A stretch of 64,000 nucleotides of DNA from an uncultured Bacteroidota bacterium. GTDB taxonomy: Bacteria > Bacteroidota > Bacteroidia > Chitinophagales > Chitinophagaceae. Numbering within the stretch: the first letter of the stretch is position 1; each line of letters starts with the position of its first letter. Shown here piece after piece: positions 1 through 8,220 of the stretch. The stretch covers positions 1 through 64,000 of the forward strand of contig CAIRES010000082.1 in the NCBI GenBank assembly GCA_903877645.1, given 5' to 3'. Both the position numbers and the translations under genes were made by a program. The notes under the pieces were generated by a model, which was not told the DNA's origin, did not search any database, and worked only from the letters and a program-made list of their open reading frames with translations.

Positions 1-40
1 ATTAGCTGATTAGCTGATGTGCTAATTAGCTGATGAACCG
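1..40. repeat. 8-bp-period direct repeat at window edge
   Basis: The octamer attagctg occurs at 1-8, 9-16 and 25-32, with a diverged copy (atgtgcta) at 17-24, so the period is exactly 8 bp. It resembles, in period but not in sequence, the arrays upstream of purF and gldD. The array may continue left of the window. No gene is attached to it here. Confidence 0.6.
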
Positions 41-142
41 TGCGACGATAGCAGATTTGAACTGCGCCTGCGGCCTCTAACCGCGTCATCTTTTTATTAC
101 CTTTCGAAGAACTTTTCGTTACCCTTTTTCTGTAACGGAGTG

Positions 143-379
143 CAAAGGTAGCGGTTTGTTCTCAGCCAACAAAATTTATTTCAACTTTTCTTCAGAAATA
201 TTTTCTCATTGACCACTCTCAAAAACCGCCTGCAAAGAACTTTTTAATGCCCCCGTTTTTCTTTTGGGGAGCGCAAAGATAGCTATCATTTGCACACCGC
301 CAAACACATTTTCATATTTTTTTGAACTACAGGTTAATAAGCAACCCGTTCGTTCAGTTGTGATGGGCCTGCAAAGATA
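143..379 (-). promoter_or_regulatory. Three leftward TAnnTTTG promoter boxes in a gene-free region
   Basis: Bases 41-457 hold no credible gene. Read on the minus strand there are three matches to the Bacteroidota -7 box: TACCTTTG at 150-143, TATCTTTG at 281-274 and TATCTTTG at 379-372. Each lies in a similar context (ggagtgcaaag, ggagcgcaaag, ggcctgcaaag on the plus strand). They would drive transcription leftward, out of the window. The similarity of contexts suggests duplication of a promoter block, but the target gene is not visible. Confidence 0.45.
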
Positions 380-457
380 GGACAGAAAAGGGATTCAGCA
401 AATTTAATTTAAAAGATTTCCGGGTTATTCTAACCCCGGCTCATACTATGTTGTATG

Positions 458-1270
458 TCACTCCTTTGTGGCTACCAACGAATATAAAAGAGGCAGTTTG
501 CCTTCAAGGCCTTTTATACGGAATCGCTTTGGTTCATCCTCTATCATGTTCCTGAAGCAGTTGTAAGGCGAATGGTCATACTCTTTGAAAATATCTATTT
601 GCAGACCGGCATCTAAAAGTGCCTGCAATACTTCGCCCAGGTCATGGTTCCAGCCTATTTCCTGCATATTGATCTCCGCTTTGCGGTCGGCATAAGTAGT
701 TGTGGCTGTCTCTATGATGGCTTCCTTATTGAAGTAAGAATACTCCAGTCCCGTAAAATCATAATTGAACATCCACACCACAGGATGAAACTCTACAAAC
801 ACAAATTTACCTCCGGGCTTCAGGAATTTAGCTACAACCTGCGCCCACCGCTGCATATCGGGCAGCCAGCCTATGGTGCCGTATGATGTGTATACTATAT
901 CAAATTGCTGATCCAGCTTATTGGGTAGATCATAAATATCCGTACAAATGAATTCAGCATCCAGGCCCAGTTTCGTATTCAGCTCCTGAGCCTTGGCAAT
1001 AGCTCCGCCCGAAAAGTCAACTCCCGTAGCCTTTGCGCCCAACCGGGACAATGAAAGTGTATCCTGCCCGAAATGGCATTGAAGGTGCAATATCGTTTTG
1101 CCACTCACATTGCCAAGCAGGCCAAGCTCGATCTCATTTAATGATGTAGCTCCATTAATGAAGCCGTCATTGTCCATATTGTAAAATGCAGAAGTGACGT
1201 GATGCTTTGTTTTAGCATCCCATAACGCCCTGTTGATCTCGATGTAATTCAGTGGCTCGTTCATAATCAT
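458..1270 (-). CDS. Class I SAM-dependent methyltransferase
   Basis: This 270-residue cytosolic protein carries the Rossmann methyltransferase signature: motif I is HLQCHFGQDTLSLSRLGA near residue 60, followed by the acidic GVDFSGGAI strand, and FVFVEFHPV lies in the later core. HLQCHFGQDT is typical of a Bacteroidota methyltransferase group whose substrate is not defined. The ATG at 1270 overlaps the TGA of the upstream secreted protein (TGATG), which implies translational coupling; a second ATG at 1264 and a TTG at 1273 are alternatives. A small-molecule rather than nucleic-acid substrate is my inference. Confidence 0.8.
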   Translation of the reverse strand: MIMNEPLNYIEINRALWDAKTKHHVTSAFYNMDNDGFINGATSLNEIELGLLGNVSGKTILHLQCHFGQDTLSLSRLGAKATGVDFSGGAIAKAQELNTKLGLDAEFICTDIYDLPNKLDQQFDIVYTSYGTIGWLPDMQRWAQVVAKFLKPGGKFVFVEFHPVVWMFNYDFTGLEYSYFNKEAIIETATTTYADRKAEINMQEIGWNHDLGEVLQALLDAGLQIDIFKEYDHSPYNCFRNMIEDEPKRFRIKGLEGKLPLLYSLVATKE

Positions 1271-1773
1271 CAATGCTCAAAAATGTACATCACCACAGTA
1301 TACTTGCCTACGGTCTTATTATAAGTGGCTTCCATGGTGATGTGTGGCGGTGGTACCTTTGCTTTCGGATCATCAGGCATAAACACCAGTTTCTTATAGT
1401 CCTTCATACCGGGATAAAAGTTATCTTGTTGCGATACCTTATAGCCCTGCGCTGTAAGGCAATCATTCAATTCTTTCTTATGCTCCTCATATACTGCCCT
1501 TACCTCGGCCACATCTGCTGTCTGAAAAAAGGCACCTTCATAAAACAAACCCATTGATGCTACAAACCTGGATGCAATGGTACCAGGCACTTTAATACCA
1601 CAATCCCAAGAACTGGCATTCATGTGCGATTCCTTTTGAACACCCTTGATATTGCGGAATTTATTGGGCGCATCCCGCACTATAGTATTCACGGCATTGC
1701 AAAAATCGCCTGATTGCGCCACAGCATTCTCGGAGATCAAAATAAGAAACAAGAAAGAAAACAGTATTTTCAT
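1270..1773 (-). CDS. Secreted protein of unknown function
   Basis: I do not recognise the family. From the ATG at 1773 the 167-residue product begins MKILFSFLFLILISENAVAQ, a clean Sec signal peptide ending in AVAQ, so this start is preferred over upstream in-frame codons that would put a charged stretch ahead of the signal. The mature part is soluble, with single cysteines (DFCNAV, SWDCGI, NDCLTAQ) that could form disulfides. It is probably periplasmic. Its stop overlaps the start of the methyltransferase gene downstream, so the two are likely co-transcribed, although no functional link is evident. Confidence 0.7.
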   Translation of the reverse strand: MKILFSFLFLILISENAVAQSGDFCNAVNTIVRDAPNKFRNIKGVQKESHMNASSWDCGIKVPGTIASRFVASMGLFYEGAFFQTADVAEVRAVYEEHKKELNDCLTAQGYKVSQQDNFYPGMKDYKKLVFMPDDPKAKVPPPHITMEATYNKTVGKYTVVMYIFEH

Positions 1774-1905
1774 TTGCGTCATGCTGCAATATACTAAAGA
1801 GCGGGTTTTTCGACACAAGTTCCATTCTACGCAGTATCCATTGTCACCATACAGTTAAAATACGGTTAAATGCCATTTGTTAACGAATTGACACAAATTT
1901 TACCC

Positions 1906-1913
1906 TATCTTTG
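1906..1913 (+). promoter_or_regulatory. -7 box TATCTTTG upstream of the L,D-transpeptidase
   Basis: TATCTTTG matches the Bacteroidota consensus TAnnTTTG and lies about 42 nt before the ATG at 1956, which leaves a short leader. Confidence 0.5.
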
Positions 1914-1955
1914 TTTCAATCCACCGATTATTAACTGTTAATTGAAGAAAGGTCC

Positions 1956-2807
1956 ATGAGGAAACTGGCTTTGTGTTTATTGGCGTACCTGGTAGTATCA
2001 CTATCATATATAAGTGCATCCGCGGATGGCACCGATCTTTCGAATGACAATGCCCGGATAGAGCGCTATGTGGCGCAGGAATACCGGCAGATAAATTTCA
2101 ACAATTGTAAGCCGCTCTCTTACGAAGTATTTGACGAGGCTTATCGTGGCTACATGAACCTTGCCGGCAGCAGCAAACTGAGTACGGACAAACACATCAT
2201 CTCCATCTGCGATCTCGACCTGTCATCAACCGAAAAGAGGCTATGGATCATAGACCTCGATAAAAAGAAGGTACTCTTCAATACCTATGTAGCGCATGGG
2301 CAGGGATCGGGTGATGAATATGCCACCGCATTCTCTAACAATACCAACTCCCACCAAACCAGCCTGGGCTTTTATGTGACCGGCGATACTTATGAAGGTG
2401 AGCATGGCACTTCACTGCGCCTCAACGGCATGGACGAAGGCTTTAATGATGCTGCATTCGACAGGGGTATAGTGGTACATGGCGCAGATTATGTAAGCGA
2501 CAAATTCATTAACAGCCAAGACCGCCTGGGCCGTAGCTGGGGCTGCCCTGCAGTGCCGTCAAAGCTTTCATTGCCTATCATTAACACTATCAAAGACGGC
2601 ACTTGCCTGTTCATTTATCATACCGACAGCAGATACCTGCACGCCTCTTATTGGGTAAATAAAAAGATAAGCAACCTGCCGGATAATGGCATTGGCGCGG
2701 ATATAGCAGTACCTATGGTGCCTGCAAAACCAAGAATGCGCCAGATACAGTACATCACTAATGGCAAAGTGGACAGCGTGAAGCTTGTACCTGTAAGCGT
2801 TCGATAA
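1956..2807 (+). CDS. Murein L,D-transpeptidase catalytic domain family protein (YkuD_2-like)
   Basis: A 283-residue exported protein with an N-terminal signal peptide (about residues 1-23). The catalytic block lies near residues 170-195: VVHGADYVS supplies the conserved His and GRSWGCPAV the nucleophilic Cys, the pattern of the L,D-transpeptidase catalytic domain family related to YkuD. Members cross-link or trim peptidoglycan stem peptides in the periplasm. It converges on a second, unrelated-looking L,D-transpeptidase with 17 nt between the stops. Function is assigned from the motif only; endopeptidase versus transpeptidase activity cannot be told from sequence. Confidence 0.85.
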   Translation: MRKLALCLLAYLVVSLSYISASADGTDLSNDNARIERYVAQEYRQINFNNCKPLSYEVFDEAYRGYMNLAGSSKLSTDKHIISICDLDLSSTEKRLWIIDLDKKKVLFNTYVAHGQGSGDEYATAFSNNTNSHQTSLGFYVTGDTYEGEHGTSLRLNGMDEGFNDAAFDRGIVVHGADYVSDKFINSQDRLGRSWGCPAVPSKLSLPIINTIKDGTCLFIYHTDSRYLHASYWVNKKISNLPDNGIGADIAVPMVPAKPRMRQIQYITNGKVDSVKLVPVSVR

Positions 2808-2824
2808 TATAGTTCAGTAACCCT

Positions 2825-4480
2825 TTATTGCATTGCCGCGATCAGCTTCACATCGCGGCCATAGATGTCGCGGGTAAATTGCAGGTGCTTGCCGGTAGTA
2901 TCCTCAAAGGCGGTGAGGTAGGCTATATGCACGGGTATCTTATTCTTCAGCACTTCCCATCTTGTCTTGTGTGTGTCTATTAGCGTATCCAGGCGCCCTT
3001 GTGTATAGTATTTCTTATGCTCCAACTCAGCAAGTACAAATAAGGCCATCTCCTGCGGATGCTGTAGCCTGATGCAGCCTGAACTCAAGGCACGGTAGCG
3101 CTTCACAAAATCGCCGCGGTGCGGTGTATCGTGCAGATAAATATCCCATGGATTAGGCAGATTGAATTTTACAACGCCCAGTGAGTTATCATCCCCGGGA
3201 TCCTGTTTGTAGGTGTATTTCTTCAGATTCCCCATATTCAGACGGGAAGCATTCACCAGCTTGCCCTCCCTGTCATATGCTTTCAGGCCTTTCTTTGAAA
3301 GATACTTCCGGCCATCTTTCTGGAAGCCCGGTACCACATCATTCTTAAGAATGGTAGGCGGCACACCCCACGGCGGATTGATGACCACATTGGCCATAGT
3401 GGCAAACAATGATGGCGTCTGCCGCTCCGGTTTGCCTACCACCACACGCATATGCATAGCATTACTACCATCTTTTCTCAGGAATAACTCCATGAGCGGC
3501 ACATCTACGATCAGGTACAGATCGCCAAACTGCTGCTGCATCCAGCGCACGCGCTCCATATTAGCGCTGATCTTGGTGAGGTATACGGAGGGCAGTAACG
3601 ATAGACGGGCCAGTGTGCTGCTATCGACTTTTCCGGTTACCTGCAGGCCCATGTAGGATTGATAAGTAGTGACCAGTTGCTTTTCTTCACTCACCGTATC
3701 ATTCTCCACAGTCTCCAGCCAGGGCAACTCATCCCTGATCACCGTATTGATGTTCTTCAGGTCTTCCCCGGCGTACTGCTTTTGCAGTGCCAGCTTACCC
3801 ACCTCACCCAACGCATTCTGAAACAGGCTATCAGCCGCAAGATCGGTATAACGCTTATACTCGCTACGCAGCAACGCATAGGTGGGCACTTTACTCCTGA
3901 AGGCATCGAGCGAGGTATACCCCTTCGCATCTATGAGCAACTGAGGTGCATTCCAGGTAGTATCATTGACATGATACCAAAGGGAATCAACAGAGCCAGG
4001 TACGATACGGCCTATCAACAGGTCGTGGCTGGCAGCAAGATAGCTATGAGTAAGGGCGGTATCAAAAGCTATTGCCTGGTCCACACTATTGTGCTTTGTG
4101 GTATCGAGTATTGCTTTTAGTCTTTTTATTGCTGCCAGGTTGTATCGTTCGGGGTTGATCCCGTCCCACTGCATGTCTTCCAGCTCGGTGATGAGCTTTG
4201 CTGCTGCTGGAGTAGGTACATAATTCTCCTTTATCCATACCGGCTGGTAGTCATCGGCCAGGTACACATACCGCATATTGTCGGTAATAGAAACGATCTT
4301 TTTCCTGATAGTGGTATCCACGGGCTTCATCATGCCTTTCAGCCGCTCAGTGAATACCTCATCTGAATAGCCGGACGGTGCAGGCTTCTTTGGCTTACCC
4401 GGGCCACAGGCGATCAAAAAAACAATAAATGAAAGGGAAACTACTGAAAGGAACTTGATACCGGGCTTCGAAGGGTGCAT
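2825..4480 (-). CDS. L,D-transpeptidase lipoprotein, YcbB/LdtD type
   Basis: This 551-residue protein follows the YcbB plan. There is a lipoprotein signal with lipobox LIAC around residue 25, a scaffold region, a peptidoglycan-binding segment (YMGLQVTGKVDSSTLARL, about 270-290) and a C-terminal YkuD domain with HDTPHRGDF and SGCIRLQHPQEMA, the latter containing the catalytic Cys. It should make 3-3 cross-links in peptidoglycan. The ATG at 4480 is used because the in-frame upstream codon is a TTG. It runs convergent with the other L,D-transpeptidase gene. Confidence 0.9.
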   Translation of the reverse strand: MHPSKPGIKFLSVVSLSFIVFLIACGPGKPKKPAPSGYSDEVFTERLKGMMKPVDTTIRKKIVSITDNMRYVYLADDYQPVWIKENYVPTPAAAKLITELEDMQWDGINPERYNLAAIKRLKAILDTTKHNSVDQAIAFDTALTHSYLAASHDLLIGRIVPGSVDSLWYHVNDTTWNAPQLLIDAKGYTSLDAFRSKVPTYALLRSEYKRYTDLAADSLFQNALGEVGKLALQKQYAGEDLKNINTVIRDELPWLETVENDTVSEEKQLVTTYQSYMGLQVTGKVDSSTLARLSLLPSVYLTKISANMERVRWMQQQFGDLYLIVDVPLMELFLRKDGSNAMHMRVVVGKPERQTPSLFATMANVVINPPWGVPPTILKNDVVPGFQKDGRKYLSKKGLKAYDREGKLVNASRLNMGNLKKYTYKQDPGDDNSLGVVKFNLPNPWDIYLHDTPHRGDFVKRYRALSSGCIRLQHPQEMALFVLAELEHKKYYTQGRLDTLIDTHKTRWEVLKNKIPVHIAYLTAFEDTTGKHLQFTRDIYGRDVKLIAAMQ

Positions 4481-4561
4481 ATTATACGGCAATTGCCGCT
4501 GTTTAAATTAATGTAACAAAAACTATTCCAAAAACATTATAAGGTGAACCGTAACAAAAAT

Positions 4562-4951
4562 TTAAACTTCCAGCTCTTTCATGGGGTCCCAAAACAGGCT
4601 GTCAAAGTTAACGACTTTATCCTCCTTCACTTTTATTCCTTCTTTCTCCAGCAGTTGCTGCATTTTCTCGGGCGGACTGAAATGATGCTTTCCAGTGAGC
4701 ATACCATTCCTGTTCAATACCCTGTGTGCAGGCACTTTTGGTTTGGCGCCTTCACAATGGTTCATGGCATAGCCCACCATGCGGGCACCGGAAGTGACAC
4801 CGATAGCTGCGGCCACAGCACCGTAGCTCGTCACCCTTCCCTTGGGCACGGCACGAACTATATCATAGATCACGTCGTAGATACTTGCCCGTACCGGGGG
4901 CGTAGCCCCGGGCGGGTTTTCTTTACCTTTAATTTTATCTTCCTTTTTCAT
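4562..4951 (-). CDS. Alkyltransferase-like (ATL) protein, MGMT DNA-binding fold without the active cysteine
   Basis: The 129-residue protein matches the MGMT C-terminal DNA-binding domain: IYDVIYDIVRAVPKGRVTSY, then GVTSGARMVGYAMN. The motif that reads PCHRV in active O6-alkylguanine transferases reads VPAHRV here, so the acceptor Cys is replaced by Ala. Such ATL proteins bind alkylated guanines without repairing them and can flag lesions for nucleotide excision repair. The ATG at 4951 lies inside the end of the DUF5522 gene (17-nt overlap). This is the last gene of a trmB/DUF5522/ATL operon. Confidence 0.85.
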   Translation of the reverse strand: MKKEDKIKGKENPPGATPPVRASIYDVIYDIVRAVPKGRVTSYGAVAAAIGVTSGARMVGYAMNHCEGAKPKVPAHRVLNRNGMLTGKHHFSPPEKMQQLLEKEGIKVKEDKVVNFDSLFWDPMKELEV

Positions 4952-5123
4952 CCTGTACGCGTTTTTGCAGCAGCCTTGTTCGTGCCGGCTCAGGTACTTT
5001 TTCGTATTGGTAGGGGCAGTTGAGGCAGCCATTACCACAGCAATACCCCCGTTCTTTCAAATACGACGCCGTAAACACAAGCAAGCCGTTGGCCAAAATG
5101 ATATAGTCCTTCCCTTCTTCCAT
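4935..5123 (-). CDS. DUF5522 small cysteine-rich protein
   Basis: A 62-residue protein with the motif YCCGNGCLNCPYQY, giving four closely spaced cysteines that look like a metal or Fe-S site. This matches the DUF5522 family of Bacteroidota and other bacteria, whose function is unknown. It starts 2 nt after the trmB stop and overlaps the ATL start, so the three genes form a tightly coupled operon. The neighbourhood suggests nucleic-acid modification or repair, but that is inference from context only. Confidence 0.8.
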   Translation of the reverse strand: MEEGKDYIILANGLLVFTASYLKERGYCCGNGCLNCPYQYEKVPEPARTRLLQKRVQDEKGR

Positions 5124-5125
5124 CC

Positions 5126-5836
5126 CTACCCTTCTTCCTGCTCCAACTCTCCTTCCTCTTCTTTGGCAAACCGGCCTGTGACCACTATTGGCGTCTCTGG
5201 CAATGAAAAGGACACATAATATATGGTACGATTATCCAGCAGGTGCATTTTTTCATAGAAGGTCTGTATAGCCAGCGGGCCGGTAGCCAGGCCTTTTGCA
5301 TATATATCTGCTATATTTTCGTGTATGGTACACTTTTGTTCTGAAATGGTCTCCAACGTAAAATCATACAATTCCTTTGAGTCGGTTTTGAGATTGATAC
5401 GTGCTCCGGGTTTCAGTATCTGCTGGTACTGCGCCAAAAAGCGTTCATGGGTGAGCCTGTTCTTGGCCTTGCCCTTCCTTAAAAACGGATCGGGGAAGAT
5501 GATCCATATATTATCTACCTCGTTTGCGGCAAAATATTGGGTGATCTGCCCTATGCTTATCCGCAGGAAACCAACATTGGCAAGCCCCTCTGTAAGTGCG
5601 GCTTTGGCCCCTGTGTATATTCGGTTGCCCTTTATATCTACACCTATATAGTTATTGTCTTTATGCTCCCTGCCCAGGTTCACGCTGTATTCGCCCTTTC
5701 CGCAGGCCAACTCCAGCGTGATGGGGTTATCATTTTTAAAAAAGGTATGCCAGTTGCCTTTCATCCCCTCCGGGTATTGCAGCACATTGCTGTAGGTATC
5801 AATAGCCTGGAAGCGGATCAGTTTTTTATGTCCCAT
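5126..5836 (-). CDS. trmB: tRNA (guanine-N7-)-methyltransferase TrmB
   Basis: The 236-residue protein has the TrmB hallmarks: the SAM site LELACGKGEYSVNLGRE followed by GVDIKGNRIY, and the family motif IFPDPFLRKGKAKNRLTH, the counterpart of the FPDPWPK..H.KRR segment that forms the catalytic pocket. KTDSKELYDFTLE near residue 165 matches the conserved C-terminal block. The enzyme methylates G46 in the tRNA variable loop. The C-terminus ends in an acidic tail (KEEEGELEQEEG). It is first in the operon, behind a -7 box at 5880-5873. Confidence 0.93.
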   Translation of the reverse strand: MGHKKLIRFQAIDTYSNVLQYPEGMKGNWHTFFKNDNPITLELACGKGEYSVNLGREHKDNNYIGVDIKGNRIYTGAKAALTEGLANVGFLRISIGQITQYFAANEVDNIWIIFPDPFLRKGKAKNRLTHERFLAQYQQILKPGARINLKTDSKELYDFTLETISEQKCTIHENIADIYAKGLATGPLAIQTFYEKMHLLDNRTIYYVSFSLPETPIVVTGRFAKEEEGELEQEEG

Positions 5837-5872
5837 ATTATAAAATGGCCTGCTCTTCTTTTATTAAGCGTG

Positions 5873-5880
5873 CAAAAATA
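5873..5880 (-). promoter_or_regulatory. -7 box TATTTTTG of the trmB operon
   Basis: Read on the minus strand, TATTTTTG is followed by C and lies 36 nt before the trmB ATG. Confidence 0.5.
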
Positions 5881-6010
5881 GTATTTAGATAGGAGAGCGG
5901 GCATAGAAATATCTCTGTCGTTTCGCGCCCTTATTTTGCCGTTTCACTCCGTTCATTTCCCGTTTGGTAACCTCCAAATCAGGTTTTGAACGTCTTAAAA
6001 ACGGTCTATG

Positions 6011-6040
6011 TTTGGTAAGCAAAGAATTGTCATACTTTTG
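6011..6040 (+). promoter_or_regulatory. Full Bacteroidota promoter, TTTG-N18-TACTTTTG
   Basis: TTTG at 6011-6014 and TACTTTTG at 6033-6040 are separated by 18 nt, close to the TTTG/TAnnTTTG consensus of the Bacteroidota primary sigma factor. It precedes the first secreted T9SS paralogue, with a leader of about 60 nt. The remaining bases between 5837 and 6010 hold no gene I can see. Confidence 0.65.
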
Positions 6041-6103
6041 TAATCATCAATTAAATTTTAAGTAAAAGAAATAAACATTATTTAAGTAATTAAAAATCAG
6101 AAA

Positions 6104-7000
6104 ATGAAGAAAAAAATTTTACTATTTTCCATTAGCGCAGTAATTGGAGCTCTTATTTTTCAAAGCTATGCGGCAGGCCCGGCAAGATCGGGCTATGACT
6201 GCACGGGAGCAGAAGCCGGCGGAACCGGAACATTTGCTAATCCAACAGGCTGTTCTGCCGGTGGCGGTTGCCACAGCACTTCTGCCACTACAGGTATCTC
6301 CGCTGCGTTAGAGTTAGATTCGGCAGGCGTTGCCGTGACCAGCTATAAAGGAGGCATGACCTATACAGTAAAGCTCACTGGCACTAATACAACCAGCACT
6401 ACCTTTCCTAAATATGGCTTCCAGATCGCTGCAATGAAGGGGTCAGCTATAGCCAGCACAGTGTCTGATGCAGGCACATGGGCTACAACCGGCTTACCGG
6501 CCAGCACGCACATAGCTGCGCCGTCCAGTTCAGGCACATTGCTTACTGTTGCCGAGCAAAGCTCAGCTATTGCGCTATCCGGCGGCAGTTTCACCAAGTC
6601 TTTTTCATGGACTGCTCCTGCCGCAGGTACAGGAACCATTTCTATATGGGGAGCAGTTAACTTCCTGGATAACACGTCCGGCGCAGATAACGGAGATAAA
6701 TGGGGTACTAACCACATAGTACTCAATGAGGAAACTACAAGTTCCACCGGCGTGCAGCAAGTAGCTAACACACTGACGATCAAAGCATTTCCAAATCCTG
6801 TAAGCAATATGCTCAATTTGCAAACTGATGAAGCAGGCACTTATTCGGCGCAAGTGTATGATCTTAATGGCAGAAGCATAACTACTGCGTCATTCAGCGG
6901 CAACTGTAGTATCAACGCTGCTAGCTGGGCTACTGGCATGTATCAGGTGGTGATAACAAAAGAAGGCCAGTCGCAGGTGATCCCTGTAGTAAAGAAATAA
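6104..7000 (+). CDS. Secreted T9SS substrate with choice-of-anchor-V-like domain (paralogue 1)
   Basis: The 298-residue product has a signal peptide (about 1-23, ending QSYAAG). A GPARSG segment and a GCSAGGGCHS motif near residue 52 follow, then a beta-rich domain (about 65-205) and a C-terminal T9SS type A sorting domain (FPNPVSNMLNLQTDEAGTY to the end). The C-x5-CH motif stands where related choice-of-anchor-V proteins carry a cytochrome-like CH motif. A paralogue lies directly downstream. The surface function is unknown; export by PorU/PorV is inferred from the sorting domain. Confidence 0.75.
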   Translation: MKKKILLFSISAVIGALIFQSYAAGPARSGYDCTGAEAGGTGTFANPTGCSAGGGCHSTSATTGISAALELDSAGVAVTSYKGGMTYTVKLTGTNTTSTTFPKYGFQIAAMKGSAIASTVSDAGTWATTGLPASTHIAAPSSSGTLLTVAEQSSAIALSGGSFTKSFSWTAPAAGTGTISIWGAVNFLDNTSGADNGDKWGTNHIVLNEETTSSTGVQQVANTLTIKAFPNPVSNMLNLQTDEAGTYSAQVYDLNGRSITTASFSGNCSINAASWATGMYQVVITKEGQSQVIPVVKK

Positions 7001-7020
7001 TGCAGATCCTATTTTGATAA

Positions 7021-7052
7021 AAATGCCCTGGATATCCGGGGCATTTTTATTT
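7021..7052 (+). terminator. Rho-independent terminator after paralogue 1
   Basis: A hairpin pairs aaatgccctgg with ccggggcattt around an atat loop (one G-T wobble) and is followed by a T-rich run. The remaining bases up to 7311 hold no gene; an AT-rich stretch before 7312 probably carries the promoter of the second paralogue. Confidence 0.85.
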
Positions 7053-7311
7053 GCATATTCCTGATTGTAACTGGCAATTAATACTTGGTGCGTTTGCGAA
7101 AAACCAAATTTCCGTTCATCCCGTCATTCGCCCCTTTCATCCCTTATTTCACTAGACATAGCTAATTGTTCTTTCCTTTATCCGGAATAGTATTCAAATT
7201 GCAGTGAAACTGGCATGGCAATTGATGCTATTTTATAAGTAAAATTTTATAGCAAATTATTTCTACTTATCTTTAAATATAAAGAATATATACAACTAAA
7301 ATCAAACGAAC

Positions 7312-8166
7312 ATGAAAAAAAGAATTTTACTTTTTACTGCTGTTGCTTCTATAATTGGTATCACGTTAACCAGTGAGTCGTCCGGGCCTGCCAGGAATAT
7401 TGCAGGCAACCGTACCGGCGCAAAGGGTAGCAGTACTACATGTGGCGGTAGTGGTTGCCATGGTGGCACGTCAACTGCAACTATGGTAACTATCACTGTA
7501 GATTCGGGCACAACTGCCGTTACTCGCTATGTGCCTGGCCATGCGTACACTGTTAAAATACATGGCACGAATACTAATTCAAATCCAAAATTTGGCTTTG
7601 AGTTTGCTTCAGTTAGCGGGTCCGGAACTTCCCAGGTACAGGCTGGTGCAGCAAGCAGCCTGCCGACAAATGTTGCGATAGATGCAGTTTCCAGCCTGAA
7701 TATTGTTGAGCATCATGCTGCATTGACAGCACCCACAGCGGGCATATACGATGTATCCTTTACATGGACGGCACCTACGACCGGTGTGGGGGACATTACC
7801 CTTTACTGCACTTTGAATGCTGTGGACGGTCTTGGTGGGCCCGATGCTATTGACCACTCTAACAACACGTCTCTTGTATTAACACAGGAAGCAGCAGCAC
7901 CTTCAGCCGTAGCAACAATTACTAACAATATAGTAGTTGCCGCATATCCTAACCCTGTGACCAACACCCTGCACCTCGAAGTAGCTGAAGCAGGTACTTA
8001 TAGTGTAGCGGCATACGACCTCAGCGGCCGCAGCGTTGCCAACGAGAACATTACTATCAATGGCAGTGCAGCCAGCATCAATACTGCAAACTGGACACCC
8101 GGTATGTACTTTGTAGAAGTAACTAAAGACTGCAACACTAAGGTGCTGCATGTAGTGAAGAACTAA
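7312..8166 (+). CDS. Secreted T9SS substrate with choice-of-anchor-V-like domain (paralogue 2)
   Basis: A 284-residue paralogue of the gene just upstream, with the same order of parts: signal peptide (MKKRILLFTAVASIIGITL), SGPARN, a TCGGSGCHGG motif (C-x4-CH) near residue 46, a beta-sandwich-like domain with YTVKIHGTNTNSNPKFGFEF, and a T9SS type A tail (YPNPVTNTLHLEVAEAGTY, ending KVLHVVKN). Tandem duplication is clear from the shared layout, although the sequences have diverged well beyond a recent copy. It has its own terminator and probably its own promoter. Confidence 0.75.
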   Translation: MKKRILLFTAVASIIGITLTSESSGPARNIAGNRTGAKGSSTTCGGSGCHGGTSTATMVTITVDSGTTAVTRYVPGHAYTVKIHGTNTNSNPKFGFEFASVSGSGTSQVQAGAASSLPTNVAIDAVSSLNIVEHHAALTAPTAGIYDVSFTWTAPTTGVGDITLYCTLNAVDGLGGPDAIDHSNNTSLVLTQEAAAPSAVATITNNIVVAAYPNPVTNTLHLEVAEAGTYSVAAYDLSGRSVANENITINGSAASINTANWTPGMYFVEVTKDCNTKVLHVVKN

Positions 8167-8187
8167 GATCTTATTGATTTTTTTGAG

Positions 8188-8220
8188 AGAGCCCCGCTAC
8201 GTGCGGGGTTTTCTTATTTT
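8188..8220. terminator. Terminator between convergent genes
   Basis: ccccgc at 8192-8197 pairs with gcgggg at 8203-8208, followed by ttttcttatttt. It closes the second T9SS paralogue and lies just beyond the stop of the UbiA-like gene on the other strand. Confidence 0.8.
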
